Origin: Bog-756 sp963812885
Lineage (GTDB): Bacteria > Actinomycetota > Acidimicrobiia > Acidimicrobiales > RAAP-2
DNA length: 64,000 bases
Direction: 5' to 3'
Assembly (NCBI GenBank): GCA_963812885.1
Contig: CAWEWZ010000012.1
Coordinates: 62,001 to 126,000 of the forward strand
The first letter of the stretch is position 1; each line of letters begins with the position of its first letter. The position numbers and the translations under genes were made by a program. Of this stretch, positions 18,471 to 27,340 are shown in pieces. The notes under the pieces were generated by a model that was not told the DNA's origin, ran no database searches, and saw only the letters and a list, made by a program, of their open reading frames with translations.

Positions 18471-19703
18471 CTAGGGAGTCGCCGACCCCGAGTAGGTGGC
18501 ATAGTCGCCGTCGCTGTTGAGGACCATGCAGAATTCCGGGCTCGGGCAGGACACCGTCGTCCCGATCCCCGGATATTCGGCGGCGGCCGGAATCACCCGG
18601 TTCGGTCCCGACCAGGTGGCACCGTTCCACGTGACCACCGAACCGCTGGCGTCCGATGCGAGGCAGAAGGTGGCGGACGGGCACGAGATCGAGTCGAGCT
18701 GCCCGTTGCCGTCGACCGGCTCCTGGCCCGACCACGGGCCGCCCAGGCGACCGGCCGAGACCCCGGTCCCGTTCACGATGAAGCACAGCGACGTGGTGGG
18801 ACAGGCGATGGCCGTAGGGTCGGAGGCGGCCAAGGAGGTGGTCCACGGCGCCGGCTGCTGTGTCCAGGAGGAGCCGTTCCAACCCAGCACCGAGTTGCCC
18901 GACCACCGCGGTGCACGAGGAACTGGTGGGACAGGAGATCCCGACTCTGCCCTGGCTGGTAGAGGGCGGGGGACGGGGCGGCTGCCGCCCAGGACCCCGA
19001 ACGACTGCGGCGGACGCCAGGTCCCGCCCTCGAAGGCGAAGGCCTGTCCGGTGTTGTCGACCGCGGCGCAGAAGGCCGGCGACGGGCAGGACAACGCGGC
19101 CGACCGTGATCCGGGGTGCCCGGCTCCCGGGTCGGCCGGGTTCGACGGCAAGGAGGGGGCCGGCGGCATCGGCGACGGCACCGACCAGGTGGTGCCGTCG
19201 CCGGTGCTCACGTGCCCGGACCCGTCGGCGATCACACACGACGGTCCCGACGTGCAGGAAACGGCGGGCAGGACCGGCGCGGTGACCGGCCCGTTGGCCG
19301 GATCCGGGAAGTAGACGGCGGGATCGGACCACGAGGCGCCGTCCCACGACTGGGCCACGCCCGACCCGGCGGTCAGCTCGGATGGATCTCCGCTGGTGCC
19401 TCCGCCGACGGCGATGCAGAAGGTGTCCGAGATGCAGGAGAGGGAGGTGAACCCACCGCCCGGCGGGAGGGTGGTCAGCGTCGGGCTCCACCCCGGGGCC
19501 TGCCGGGTCGGGATGGGCACCGTGGTGGGCACGGCCGACGGCGGCGCGGTGGTGGCCGGCGCCACGCTCGTGCTCGTCTCGCCGGTCGACGGACGGGAGG
19601 GCCGGTGGGCCACCGCCGGCGCCGCCGACGGCGACGAGCAGCTGCAGCCGACGAGGACCAGCACCGCCAGGCAGACCCATCCCGCGCTCCGCCTCTGTAT
19701 CAC
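18471..19703 (-). CDS. Secreted lipoprotein with SCPSxxFCxAVD repeats (two compensating frame breaks)
   Basis: 410 aa as read from GTG 19703, preceded by GAGGGGGAG. The lipobox LVLVGCSC at residues 16-23 marks a lipoprotein, followed by a Thr/Pro/Ser-rich linker. The outer domain repeats units such as ISCPSATFCLASDASGSVVTWNGATWSGP, five or six times, a pattern that suggests beta-propeller-like blades with a disulfide per blade. Between about 18900 and 18980 the frame is wrong: the neighbouring frame gives VGISCPTSSSCTAVV, a missing repeat. This implies a lost base near 18970 and an extra one near 18897-18900. Function unknown; surface binding is inference. Confidence 0.8.
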   Translation of the reverse strand: MIQRRSAGWVCLAVLVLVGCSCSSPSAAPAVAHRPSRPSTGETSTSVAPATTAPPSAVPTTVPIPTRQAPGWSPTLTTLPPGGGFTSLSCISDTFCIAVGGGTSGDPSELTAGSGVAQSWDGASWSDPAVYFPDPANGPVTAPVLPAVSCTSGPSCVIADGSGHVSTGDGTTWSVPSPMPPAPSLPSNPADPGAGHPGSRSAALSCPSPAFCAAVDNTGQAFAFEGGTWRPPQSFGVLGGSRPVPRPLPARAESGSPVPPVPRAPRWSGNSVLGWNGSSWTQQPAPWTTSLAASDPTAIACPTTSLCFIVNGTGVSAGRLGGPWSGQEPVDGNGQLDSISCPSATFCLASDASGSVVTWNGATWSGPNRVIPAAAEYPGIGTTVSCPSPEFCMVLNSDGDYATYSGSATP

Positions 19704-19749
19704 CTGCTCCCCCTCGGGATCGTCGTGCCTGGTGCTCGGCCGGTAGGCC

Positions 19750-19755
19750 AGGATA
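19750..19755 (-). promoter_or_regulatory. -10 box TATCCT for the repeat lipoprotein
   Basis: On the - strand TATCCT sits about 46 nt before the GTG start at 19703, giving a short leader that includes the GAGGGGGAG ribosome-binding site. Confidence 0.4.
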
Positions 19756-19791
19756 ATGCCCGGAGGCCGGTGATCAGGGTCGGTTCGCGGC

Positions 19792-21009
19792 CTACGTCGG
19801 GACGTCGAGGGTCCGGAACACCATCCCGGTGCGTGGCTTGGGATGGAAGTAGGTGCTCTTGGCGGGCATGCGCTTCCCGGCCCGGGCCCAGACGGCGATC
19901 TGTTCGACGGTGACCGGCCGGAGCAGCACGACCGCCTGCGCCCGGTCGGTGGCCACCGCGTCGATGGCGTCCTTCCACGAGTGGAAGAACTCGAGCTCGT
20001 GGTCGGGCAACTCGGCGATCACCAGCGCCACCATCGACGAGTCCAGATCGGAGCCGGCCGCTTCGGGGGTGCCGTCCTTGGGGGAGAGGAGCCAGGTACC
20101 CGAGGGCATGACCAGAGCCAGTGCCCCCGACTGGCCGAGCGCGCCGGTGGTCCGGACGTTGAAGTCACCGGCGCGGGTGACGTCGAACCACGAAGAGAAG
20201 GCGTCCACCAGGTCGAGGCCGTCGGGCAGGCCCGACAGGGCCCGGTGGATCGGTCCCACGTCGAGTTGGTCCTCGGCGAGCTCGACGACCAGGGCCATGA
20301 TCAGATCGGCGTCGCTGGGTTGCGGCCCGGCGCCGTCGTCGTGCTCGATGCGTTGGCGGCGGTAGGTGAGGGCCGTCTCGTAGCGGTGGTGTCCGTCGGC
20401 GATCACCACCGGCGACGTCCCCACCGCCTCACGGACCGCGTCGACCAGCGCCGGCTCGTCGATCACCCACAGCTCGTGGCGAACCCCGTCCTCGTCGGTG
20501 GCCGCCGCCTGCGGCGGGGTGTCGCGCTCGAACGTCTTGGTCAGACCGGCGCTCAGCGACAGGCCCCAGATGGGAGACAGGTTGGCCCGGGTGGCTCGCA
20601 GCAGCTCGAGGCGGTCGCTCTTGGCCTTGGGGAGGGTCAGCTCGTGGGGGAGAGTCTCCGCCGCGCTCCGATCGTCGATGCCCAGCGCGCCGATCACGCC
20701 GTTGGTGCCGTGTCCGTTCGGCGCCGTCATCCGGTAGGCGTAGAAGGACGGTGTCGGGTCGCGGACGAGGATGCCGTCCTCTTGCCACCGCTCGAGCTGG
20801 CGGGCGGCGTTGGCGTAGCGGTCGAGCTCGGCCCGATGGTCGGGCTCGGGCAGTTCGACCCGGATGGAATTGGCACTGTGACGACCGGCCAGACGGGCCC
20901 GGTCCTCGGGACCGACGACGTCGTAGGGGGGTGCGATCACCGCGGACATGTCGACCCGAGCGGTGTCGTACCGGAGACCGGCAAACGGTTCGAATCGGGG
21001 CATGGCCAC
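19792..21009 (-). CDS. DUF1015 family protein
   Basis: 405 aa. PRFEPFAGLRYD, AVIAPPYDVVGPEDRARL, LPHELTLPKAKSDRL and VIADGHHRYETALTYRR are the hallmark motifs of DUF1015 (COG4198), a cytosolic family of unknown biochemical function found across bacteria. The annotated GTG at 21009 is followed two codons later by an ATG that could equally be the start. No neighbour gives a clear functional hint. Confidence 0.88.
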   Translation of the reverse strand: MAMPRFEPFAGLRYDTARVDMSAVIAPPYDVVGPEDRARLAGRHSANSIRVELPEPDHRAELDRYANAARQLERWQEDGILVRDPTPSFYAYRMTAPNGHGTNGVIGALGIDDRSAAETLPHELTLPKAKSDRLELLRATRANLSPIWGLSLSAGLTKTFERDTPPQAAATDEDGVRHELWVIDEPALVDAVREAVGTSPVVIADGHHRYETALTYRRQRIEHDDGAGPQPSDADLIMALVVELAEDQLDVGPIHRALSGLPDGLDLVDAFSSWFDVTRAGDFNVRTTGALGQSGALALVMPSGTWLLSPKDGTPEAAGSDLDSSMVALVIAELPDHELEFFHSWKDAIDAVATDRAQAVVLLRPVTVEQIAVWARAGKRMPAKSTYFHPKPRTGMVFRTLDVPT

Positions 21010-21039
21010 TTGCGTAGCACATCACCGCCCGGCCGGCGC

Positions 21040-21717
21040 CTACGCGTTCTGTGTGATCAAGGTGGCCAACGCCTGCGCTCCGGCCGGCTCGAGGTGGACC
21101 TGGTCGGGCGTGAACCACTCCGGGTGCCCGGAGGAGAGCGCATTCCAGTCGGCCAGCAGGGCCACACCCGGGAACCGGGCCACCCCGGCGGCCAGCACCG
21201 CGTTGTCCGACACCTCCCACGAGCGGGGCACATCCACGTTGACGAACACCACTCGCTTCACCCCGGCGGCCGCCTCCATCATGGCGTCGAAGTCCGACGG
21301 GGTCACGGTCCCGTTGGTCCCGAGCTCGACGACCAACACGTTGCCGAGCGTCCCGTCGGCCCGGTCGGCCTGGACGACGCCGATCCCGGTCTCGAACTGG
21401 CGGCTGACCAGCCCGTCGACCCTCACCCCGGGGATGTCCGCCTCGAGCTCCGGTTGGATGTCCAGCATGATCGAGTCGCCCACCGCCGACACCGGCCCGG
21501 CCACGGGCGGGATGGAGGAGCTGGTCGTGGCGGCCGGGCTCGAGGTCGGGGGCGTCGATGTCGCCGCCGGTGCCGCCCCGGGCCGGGGGGTCCCGGGGGA
21601 GGCCGAGTGGGCGTCACCGGATCGCCGGACCAGGGCCACGACGAGCAGGCCGACCAACAGCAGCACCACCCCGGCCCCGACCAGGCGGTCCACTCGGGCG
21701 GTGTTCCTCATCGGCAC
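21040..21717 (-). CDS. Membrane-anchored SGNH-like hydrolase domain
   Basis: 225 aa. A transmembrane helix (VGAGVVLLLVGLLVVALV) is followed by a Pro/Thr/Ser linker and a domain starting AVGDSIMLDI, the block I GDS nucleophile motif, and ending WFTPDQVHLEPAGA, which supplies the DxxH catalytic pair. This is the same domain that follows acyltransferase-3 (OafA-type) membrane proteins, but here it stands alone. An O-acetyl esterase or acetyltransferase role on cell-surface polymer is inferred. The start could be GTG 21717 or the ATG two codons later. Confidence 0.78.
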   Translation of the reverse strand: MPMRNTARVDRLVGAGVVLLLVGLLVVALVRRSGDAHSASPGTPRPGAAPAATSTPPTSSPAATTSSSIPPVAGPVSAVGDSIMLDIQPELEADIPGVRVDGLVSRQFETGIGVVQADRADGTLGNVLVVELGTNGTVTPSDFDAMMEAAAGVKRVVFVNVDVPRSWEVSDNAVLAAGVARFPGVALLADWNALSSGHPEWFTPDQVHLEPAGAQALATLITQNA

Positions 21718-21756
21718 CAGTCTGTCCCGTGCGGGCCGGAGCGCGGGTGGACCTGC

Positions 21757-22996
21757 TCAGGTGGCCGGGGAGGTGCGGGTGCCCGGCGGGGTGGCCCCGA
21801 CCGGGCCGGCCCGCCGGCCGGTGGCCACCTGGCTGGCCGCCCACAGGAGCAACCCGGCACCGGAGAACACCAGCCCGAGGATGACGACGGCCGGCCAACC
21901 GCCGGTGGCCCAGGCCAACCCGGTGGCCGCCGACCCGACGGCCCCGCCGATGAAGTAGGAGACCATGTAGCCGGTATTGAGCCGGGACCGGGCCGAGGGA
22001 TCGATGGAGAAGATGAGGTGCTGGTTCTGGATGTGCACGGCCTGGATGCCCAGATCGGCGAGCACGATGCCCACCACCAGTGCCCACAGCCGGCTCGAGG
22101 CGAGGATGAGGACGGCCATCGATCCCACGATGATGGTCAGCGATCCCCCGGTGACCCAGCGTTCGAGGCCCCGGTCGGCCAGCCGGCCGCTGAAGGATGC
22201 GGCCAACGCACCGGCCGCCCCGAGGAGTCCGAACAGTCCGATCACCGCCTCGCTGTAGTGGTACGGGGAGGCCACCAGGAGAAAGGCCAGACTCGTCCAG
22301 ATCACGTTGAACGTGGCAAAGGCCAGCGCCCCGATGGCGGAACGGAGACGGAGGAGCGGTTCGGTGCGCATGAGATGACCGACCGAGGCCAGGAGACGCG
22401 CCGTAGGGGAGGGACTTCCGCCTTCCTTCGGCGGGCATGCGCCGGCTCAGCACGACGGCCAGCACGAAGACCATGGCGCTGGCCGAGGCGTAGACGGCAC
22501 GCCAACCGGCAACTTCGGCGATCAACCCCGAGAAGGTGCGGGCCAGCAGGATGCCGAGGAGCAGCCCGCTCATCACCGTGCCCACCACCCGTCCGCGCTG
22601 CTGGTCGGTGGCCAGGGTGGCGGCGTAGGGGACCAGGATCTGGGCGGCGACCGAGCACAGGCCGGCCACGGCGACGGCGACGATCAGGACGAGGATGGCG
22701 GGAGCGGCCGATGCGGCCAGGAGGGCGGCCGCCGCCACCAGCAGGATGCCGGGCACCAGCCGCCGGCGGATCACGATGTCGCCGAGCGGGACGATCAGCG
22801 CCAGCCCCAGCCCGTAGCCGATCTGGGCGGCGGTGATCACCAGGGCGGTGGTGCCCGAACCGGCCCGGAGGTCCCGGGAGATCAGGGGGAGCAGGGGTTG
22901 GGCGTAGTACAGGTTGGCCGCCGAGATCCCACAGGCCACGGCGAAGAGCGCGACCATCCCCGGTCCCATCCCCTTGTCCTCCCCGGGCCGGTGCAT
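21757..22996 (-). CDS. MFS transporter (frame interrupted near 22400)
   Basis: Twelve-helix major facilitator protein read in two frames. The first half from ATG 22996 has ANLYYAQPLLPLISRDL, the loop GDIVIRRRLVPG and LARTFSGLIAEVAGWRAVY. The second half continues LMRTEPLLRLRSAIGALAFATF to GAVGSAATGLAWATGG. Dropping one base in TACGGCGCGTC gives ...LPYGRLLASVGHLMRTEP..., joining them cleanly. The ANLYYAQPLLP motif is typical of the YnfM/EmrD-like MFS efflux subgroup. Substrate unknown. GAAGGA precedes the start. Divergent from pgsA across ~140 nt. Confidence 0.82.
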
Positions 22997-23126
22997 CACG
23001 GTCCGTCCTTCGCCCTCTCGGTCACGGTCGGCATCGAAGGTCCAGGCTAGGAGCGAGGTCGAGGGCACCGCGCCCCCGGGTTCGGCCGCCCTCCGGCATC
23101 GGTCCACCTCCCGGCGACCCTGCTCG

Positions 23127-23132
23127 TAGACT
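23127..23132 (+). promoter_or_regulatory. -10 box TAGACT for leaderless pgsA-like gene
   Basis: TAGACT ends seven bases before GTG 23140, with no Shine-Dalgarno sequence between. Confidence 0.6.
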
Positions 23133-23139
23133 CGGGCAC

Positions 23140-23799
23140 GTGCAGCATGTGGGCGAGGAAGTCAGGGGGAGTTCGATCACCGGCCCGGTAGGCGAACCGT
23201 CGGACGATCCCGGCCTCGACCGGATCGTCACCGTGCCCAACGCCATCACCATGGTCCGGCTGGCCTGTATCCCGCTGTTCGTCTGGCTCCTCTTCGGGAC
23301 CACCCACCAGACGGCGGCCGCAGTGCTGTTGGCGGTGCTCGGCGCCACCGACTGGGTCGACGGGTTCGTGGCCCGTCGCTACCACCAGGTGTCCACCTTC
23401 GGCAAGGTGCTCGATCCGGTGGCCGACCGGATCCTGGTGGTCACCGCCGTGGTCTCCATCATCGTCTACGGCGCCGTCCCGGTCTGGTTCGGCGTGGTCA
23501 CCTTGGCCCGCGAGGTGGTGGTGTCGGCTGCCGTGCTCCTCCTGGCCTCGCTCGGCGCCACCCGGATCGACGTCCTGTGGGTGGGGAAGGCGGGCACCTT
23601 CGCCCTCATGTTCTCGTACCCGGCCTTCCTGCTCGGAGACGGCACCGCCCAGTGGCAGGAGCCGATCCGGGTCATCGCCTGGGTCACCGGCATCATCGGG
23701 CTGACCCTGGCGTGGATCGCCGCCGGGTCGTACGTCCCGCTGGCCCGCCGAGCGCTGGCCGAAGGGCGCCGGTCGCGGGCGGAGAGGTCGTCGTCGTGA
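23140..23799 (+). CDS. CDP-alcohol phosphatidyltransferase (PgsA-like)
   Basis: 219 aa. The signature D-x2-D-G-x2-A-R-x8-G-x3-D-x3-D is present, beginning at D71 (DWVDGFVARRYHQVSTFG, then KVLDPVADR). Five to six membrane helices surround it. These enzymes condense CDP-diacylglycerol with glycerol-3-phosphate or inositol phosphate in the membrane. PgsA (phosphatidylglycerophosphate synthase) is the most likely member, but a phosphatidylinositol-phosphate synthase cannot be excluded. The GTG start is set by the -10 box. The stop overlaps the next start (GTGA), so lipid and GDP-mannose synthesis are coupled here. Confidence 0.88.
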   Translation: MQHVGEEVRGSSITGPVGEPSDDPGLDRIVTVPNAITMVRLACIPLFVWLLFGTTHQTAAAVLLAVLGATDWVDGFVARRYHQVSTFGKVLDPVADRILVVTAVVSIIVYGAVPVWFGVVTLAREVVVSAAVLLLASLGATRIDVLWVGKAGTFALMFSYPAFLLGDGTAQWQEPIRVIAWVTGIIGLTLAWIAAGSYVPLARRALAEGRRSRAERSSS

Positions 23800-26282
23800 A
23801 GGCGGTCATCATGGCCGGTGGCGAGGGCACCCGGCTGCGCCCGCTCACCTCGAACCAGCCGAAGCCCATGCTGCCCATGGCCAACATCCCGATGATGGAG
23901 CACGTGGTCAACCTGCTTCGCCAGCACGGCTTCGAGGACATCGTGGTGACCGTGGCCTTCATGGCCAACGCCATACGCACCTACTTCGGGGACGGATCCG
24001 AGTTCGGGGTCCGGATGGTCTACGCCACCGAGTCCACGCCCCTCGGGACGGCCGGCTCGGTGCGGAACGCCCGCGACGAGTTGGACGAGCGCTTCCTGGT
24101 CATCTCCGGCGACGTGCTCACCGACATCGACCTGGCTGAGGTGGTCTCCTTCCACGAGAAGCGCGGCGGCCTGGCCACTCTGGCCCTGAAGGCGGTCGAC
24201 AATCCGCTCGAGTTCGGGATCGTCATCACCCGGGAGGACGGCTCGATCGAGCGGTTCCTCGAGAAGCCGACCTGGGGCCAGGTGTTCAGCGACACCATCA
24301 ACACCGGGATCTACGTGCTCGAGCCGGAGATCTTCGACTTCATCCCCGAGGGCCAGGCGGTGGACTTCTCCGGGGAGTCGTTCCCCCAAGCCCTGGCGGC
24401 GGGCAAGCCGCTCTTCGGCTACGTGGCCGACGGGTACTGGGAGGACGTGGGGACGCTCGAGGCCTACCTCAAGTCCCACCAGGACATCCTCGACCAACGG
24501 GTGCAGGTGGACATCAACGGCTTCCAGCTCCGGCCCCGGGTGTGGTTGGGCAAGGGGGCAGAGATCGATCCCACCGTCGTCATCGAAGGTCCGGCGGTGA
24601 TCGGTGACAACTGCGTGATCGGGCCCGGGGCGACGCTCGGCCAGTACTGCACGCTGGGCCGCAACGTCCGGATCGGGGACAACGCCGTCCTGCAGCGCTC
24701 GGTGGTCCACGACAACACCTATCTCGGATCCGGGGTTCGGGTCGACGGCAGCGTGCTCGGCCGGGGCTCGGATCTGCGCGAGGGGGTCCGGTGTGAGGAG
24801 GGGGTGGTCCTCGGGGACCAGTGCCTGGTGGGCGCCCACGCCGAGATCAAGGCCGGAGTGAAGATCTATCCCTTCAAGACGGTGGAGGCGGGTGCCACCG
24901 TCAACTCCTCCATCGTCTGGGAGTCGATGGGGGCCCGGTCCCTGTTCGGCAGGGACGGGGTCCGGGGGCTGGCCAACGTGGACATCAGCCCGGAGCTGGC
25001 CGTCCGGCTGTCGATGGCCTGGGCCTCCACCTTCGAGAAGGGGGCGACCATCACCACCTCGCGCGACACCAGTCGGGCCGCCCGGGTCCTCAAGCGGGCG
25101 ATCATGGTGGGTTGCAACGCCGCCGGGGTCAACGTCGACGACCTCGAGGCGGCCACCGTCCCGGGCACCCGGTTCCAGGTCACCTCCTCGGCCAGCATGG
25201 CCGGCGTCACCGTCCGGCTGGCCCCCGACGACCCCCAGTCCGTGGTCTTCCGGTTCTTCGACAAGGACGGCATCGACGTCGACGAGACCACGCAGCGCAA
25301 GATCGAGCGGCTCTACCACCGCGAGGACTTCCGACGGGTGCTGGCCCGGGAGATCGGTGACATCGGGTTCCCGCCCCGGTCGCTGGAGCACTACACGGCG
25401 GCCCTGATCGAATCGGTCGACCTCTCCAATGCACGGTCGGCCGGGCTCAAGCTGGTCCTCGACTACTCGTACGGGACCACCAGCTTCGTCATGCCCAATC
25501 TTCTGGCCAAGCTCGAGGCCGAGGTGCTGGTGGTCAACCCCTATGCCAACACGGCGGGGGCGGTCGGCTTCGACCGCCAGGCCAGTGCGGTCCGTGTCTC
25601 CGAGTTGGTGCGCGCCTCGGGTGCCCATCTCGGAGCAGTGCTCGACCCGGGAGGCGAGTACGTGGCCGTGGTGGACGACGAGGGTCATGCCCTGACCGAC
25701 GACGAGGCGCTCCTCGTGCTGCTGAAGCTGGTGACGGGAGCCACACCGTCGGCCCGGGTGGCGCTGCCGGTGGCGGCCAGCCGGGCCGCCGAGGAGATCT
25801 GCCGGAAGGCGGGCGCCGAGATCGTGTGGACCAAGCTGTCGGCGTCGCACCTCATGGAGGTGGCCCGTTCCCAGCACGTGACCCTGGCGGCCAGCCAGTC
25901 GGGAGGGTTCATCTTCCCCAGCTTCCTTCCCGCCTACGACGGCGCCGCCACCCTGGTCAACCTGGTGGCCCTGTTGACCACCGCCGACCTCAAGCTCTCC
26001 GAGCTGGTGGCCGAGCTCCCCCCGGTGCACGTCGTCCACCAGGCCGTGCACACCCCGTGGGACCAGAAGGGAATGGTGATGCGTACCCTGGTCGAGCGCT
26101 CCCAGGGCCGTGAGCTGGTCCTGGTCGACGGGGTCAAGGTGATCGAGGACGACGGCTGGGCGCTCGTGCTCCCCGATCCCGAGGAGCCGCTGACCCACGT
26201 GTGGGCCGAGGCCGGCACCGATTCGGGCGCCGAGGCCAGGGCCAAGGAGTACGTCGTCCGCCTCGAGCAGCTCCTGCGCTGA
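23796..26282 (+). CDS. Mannose-1-phosphate guanylyltransferase fused to a degenerate phosphomannomutase-like domain
   Basis: 828 aa from GTG 23796. Residues 1-235 form a nucleotidyltransferase (KAVIMAGGEGTRLRPLTSNQPKPMLP, GDVLTDIDL, GYWEDVGTLEAYL). Residues 245-370 form a left-handed beta-helix with many V-I-G/G-D repeats (VVIEGPAVIGDNCVIGPGA). Residues 380-828 resemble phosphohexomutases. The two-domain architecture matches the actinobacterial MPG1-type fusion that makes GDP-mannose. In the mutase part the phosphoserine loop TASHNP is replaced by TSSASM and the metal loop DGDxDR by DPGGEY, so mutase activity is doubtful. It would feed mannosyl donors to cell-surface assembly. Confidence 0.88.
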   Translation: MKAVIMAGGEGTRLRPLTSNQPKPMLPMANIPMMEHVVNLLRQHGFEDIVVTVAFMANAIRTYFGDGSEFGVRMVYATESTPLGTAGSVRNARDELDERFLVISGDVLTDIDLAEVVSFHEKRGGLATLALKAVDNPLEFGIVITREDGSIERFLEKPTWGQVFSDTINTGIYVLEPEIFDFIPEGQAVDFSGESFPQALAAGKPLFGYVADGYWEDVGTLEAYLKSHQDILDQRVQVDINGFQLRPRVWLGKGAEIDPTVVIEGPAVIGDNCVIGPGATLGQYCTLGRNVRIGDNAVLQRSVVHDNTYLGSGVRVDGSVLGRGSDLREGVRCEEGVVLGDQCLVGAHAEIKAGVKIYPFKTVEAGATVNSSIVWESMGARSLFGRDGVRGLANVDISPELAVRLSMAWASTFEKGATITTSRDTSRAARVLKRAIMVGCNAAGVNVDDLEAATVPGTRFQVTSSASMAGVTVRLAPDDPQSVVFRFFDKDGIDVDETTQRKIERLYHREDFRRVLAREIGDIGFPPRSLEHYTAALIESVDLSNARSAGLKLVLDYSYGTTSFVMPNLLAKLEAEVLVVNPYANTAGAVGFDRQASAVRVSELVRASGAHLGAVLDPGGEYVAVVDDEGHALTDDEALLVLLKLVTGATPSARVALPVAASRAAEEICRKAGAEIVWTKLSASHLMEVARSQHVTLAASQSGGFIFPSFLPAYDGAATLVNLVALLTTADLKLSELVAELPPVHVVHQAVHTPWDQKGMVMRTLVERSQGRELVLVDGVKVIEDDGWALVLPDPEEPLTHVWAEAGTDSGAEARAKEYVVRLEQLLR

Positions 26283-26304
26283 TCACGGGGCGAGCGACCG
26301 TGAT
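26282..26304 (+). terminator. Hairpin right after the guanylyltransferase stop
   Basis: ATCACGG (26282-26288) and CCGTGAT (26298-26304) form a perfect 7-bp stem with a 9-nt loop starting at the stop codon. There is no T-tract, so this may be a weak terminator or mRNA 3'-end protector. Confidence 0.4.
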
Positions 26305-26368
26305 GGTCCGGTCGAACAGGGCCGTCGGGGCCGCCGCGGCGGCTTGGGCGTCGGACGGGTGTGTCAGG

Positions 26369-26374
26369 TATCGT
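26369..26374 (+). promoter_or_regulatory. -10 box TATCGT for leaderless gcvH
   Basis: TATCGT is eight bases before ATG 26383; no Shine-Dalgarno sequence lies in between. Confidence 0.6.
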
Positions 26375-26382
26375 CCGCACCT

Positions 26383-26763
26383 ATGAACGTGCCCGACGAA
26401 CTGCGGTACTCCACGGACCACGAGTGGGCCCGTCCCGACGGAGACCGGATACGGGTCGGGATCACCGACTACGCCCAGGACGCCCTCGGTGATGTGGTCT
26501 TCGTCGACCTCCCGAGTGAAGGGAGTACCGTCGAGGCCGGAGGCCTTCTGGGTGAGGTCGAATCGACGAAGTCGGTATCGGAGATCTACGCGCCGGTGGC
26601 CGGGGAGGTGGTGGCGGTCAATGCCGCGCTGGCCGACGCACCCGAGACGCTCAACGCCGACCCCTACGGGGAGGGTTGGATCTGCGAGATCGTCCCCGCC
26701 GATCCGTCGTCGCTGCAATCGCTGCTCGACTCGAGCGGCTATCGCCAGCTCATCGACAGCTGA
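26383..26763 (+). CDS. gcvH: Glycine cleavage system H protein
   Basis: 126 aa, normal length. RYSTDHEWARPDGDRIRVGITDYAQDALGDVVFVDLP is the family start, and GEVESTKSVSEIYAPVAGEV holds the lipoylated lysine at K63. H protein carries the aminomethyl group between GcvP, GcvT and dihydrolipoamide dehydrogenase. No gcvP or gcvT is in the window. It opens the conserved block gcvH-garA-merR-DUF151 also found in mycobacteria (Rv1826-Rv1829), and the block's promoter is the TATCGT box. Confidence 0.95.
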   Translation: MNVPDELRYSTDHEWARPDGDRIRVGITDYAQDALGDVVFVDLPSEGSTVEAGGLLGEVESTKSVSEIYAPVAGEVVAVNAALADAPETLNADPYGEGWICEIVPADPSSLQSLLDSSGYRQLIDS

Positions 26764-26802
26764 GCATCGCAGCCAGGCGTGACGACCCTCGAGAGCAGAG
26801 AG

Positions 26803-27300
26803 ATGGGAGCGACTACCGTGGTTGGCGTGTTCTGTCCGACCTGTGGCCATCTCAATCCAGCCGGCGTCAACTTCTGTTCGTCGTGCGGTGCTGCGTTGGT
26901 GACGTCCGCCCCCGACACCTCGGTCTCGATCAACCCGATCGAGGAGCTCGGCGACGGGGCCGACGACGACAACCCGGTCGGGCTGCTCGAGCTCCCGCGC
27001 GGGGTCGGCCTCCTCGTCGTCAAGCGCGGGTCGGATGTGGGCGTGCGGTTCACGCTCGAAAAGGACATCACCCAGGCGGGGCGTCACCCCGAGAGCGACA
27101 TCTTCCTCGACGACATCACCGTCTCCCGCCGCCACGCCGAATTCGTGACCCGGGACAAGGTCACCACCGTTCGGGACGTCGGATCGCTCAACGGGACCTA
27201 CGTCAACCGCGAGCGCATCGAAGAGGCCCGGCTGTCCAGCGGGGACGAGGTGCAGATCGGGAAGTTCAAGCTCCTGTACCTGGTGGCGTCGGGCGAATGA
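26803..27300 (+). CDS. FHA-domain protein with N-terminal zinc ribbon, GarA/OdhI-like
   Basis: 165 aa from ATG 26803 (GTG 26779 or GTG 26818 are alternatives). Residues 11-29 form a CPTCGH...FCSSCG zinc ribbon. Residues ~65-165 form an FHA domain with the core GRHPESDIFLDDITVSRRH and GSLNGTYVN phosphothreonine pocket. In mycobacteria the homologous gene at this place, GarA, switches 2-oxoglutarate dehydrogenase, glutamate dehydrogenase and glutamate synthase, and is turned off when Ser/Thr kinases phosphorylate an N-terminal TSVF-type site. Here a DTSVS sequence at 39-42 may be the equivalent. The ribbon in place of a flexible tail is unusual. Confidence 0.85.
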   Translation: MGATTVVGVFCPTCGHLNPAGVNFCSSCGAALVTSAPDTSVSINPIEELGDGADDDNPVGLLELPRGVGLLVVKRGSDVGVRFTLEKDITQAGRHPESDIFLDDITVSRRHAEFVTRDKVTTVRDVGSLNGTYVNRERIEEARLSSGDEVQIGKFKLLYLVASGE

Positions 27301-27340
27301 GGCGAGCAGCGCCTTTCGTGGCGATCGGCGTGGAGGGCCG

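Noticed and set aside
19843..22836. 997-codon + strand frame
   Set aside because: Same composition artefact opposite DUF1015, SGNH-like and MFS genes.
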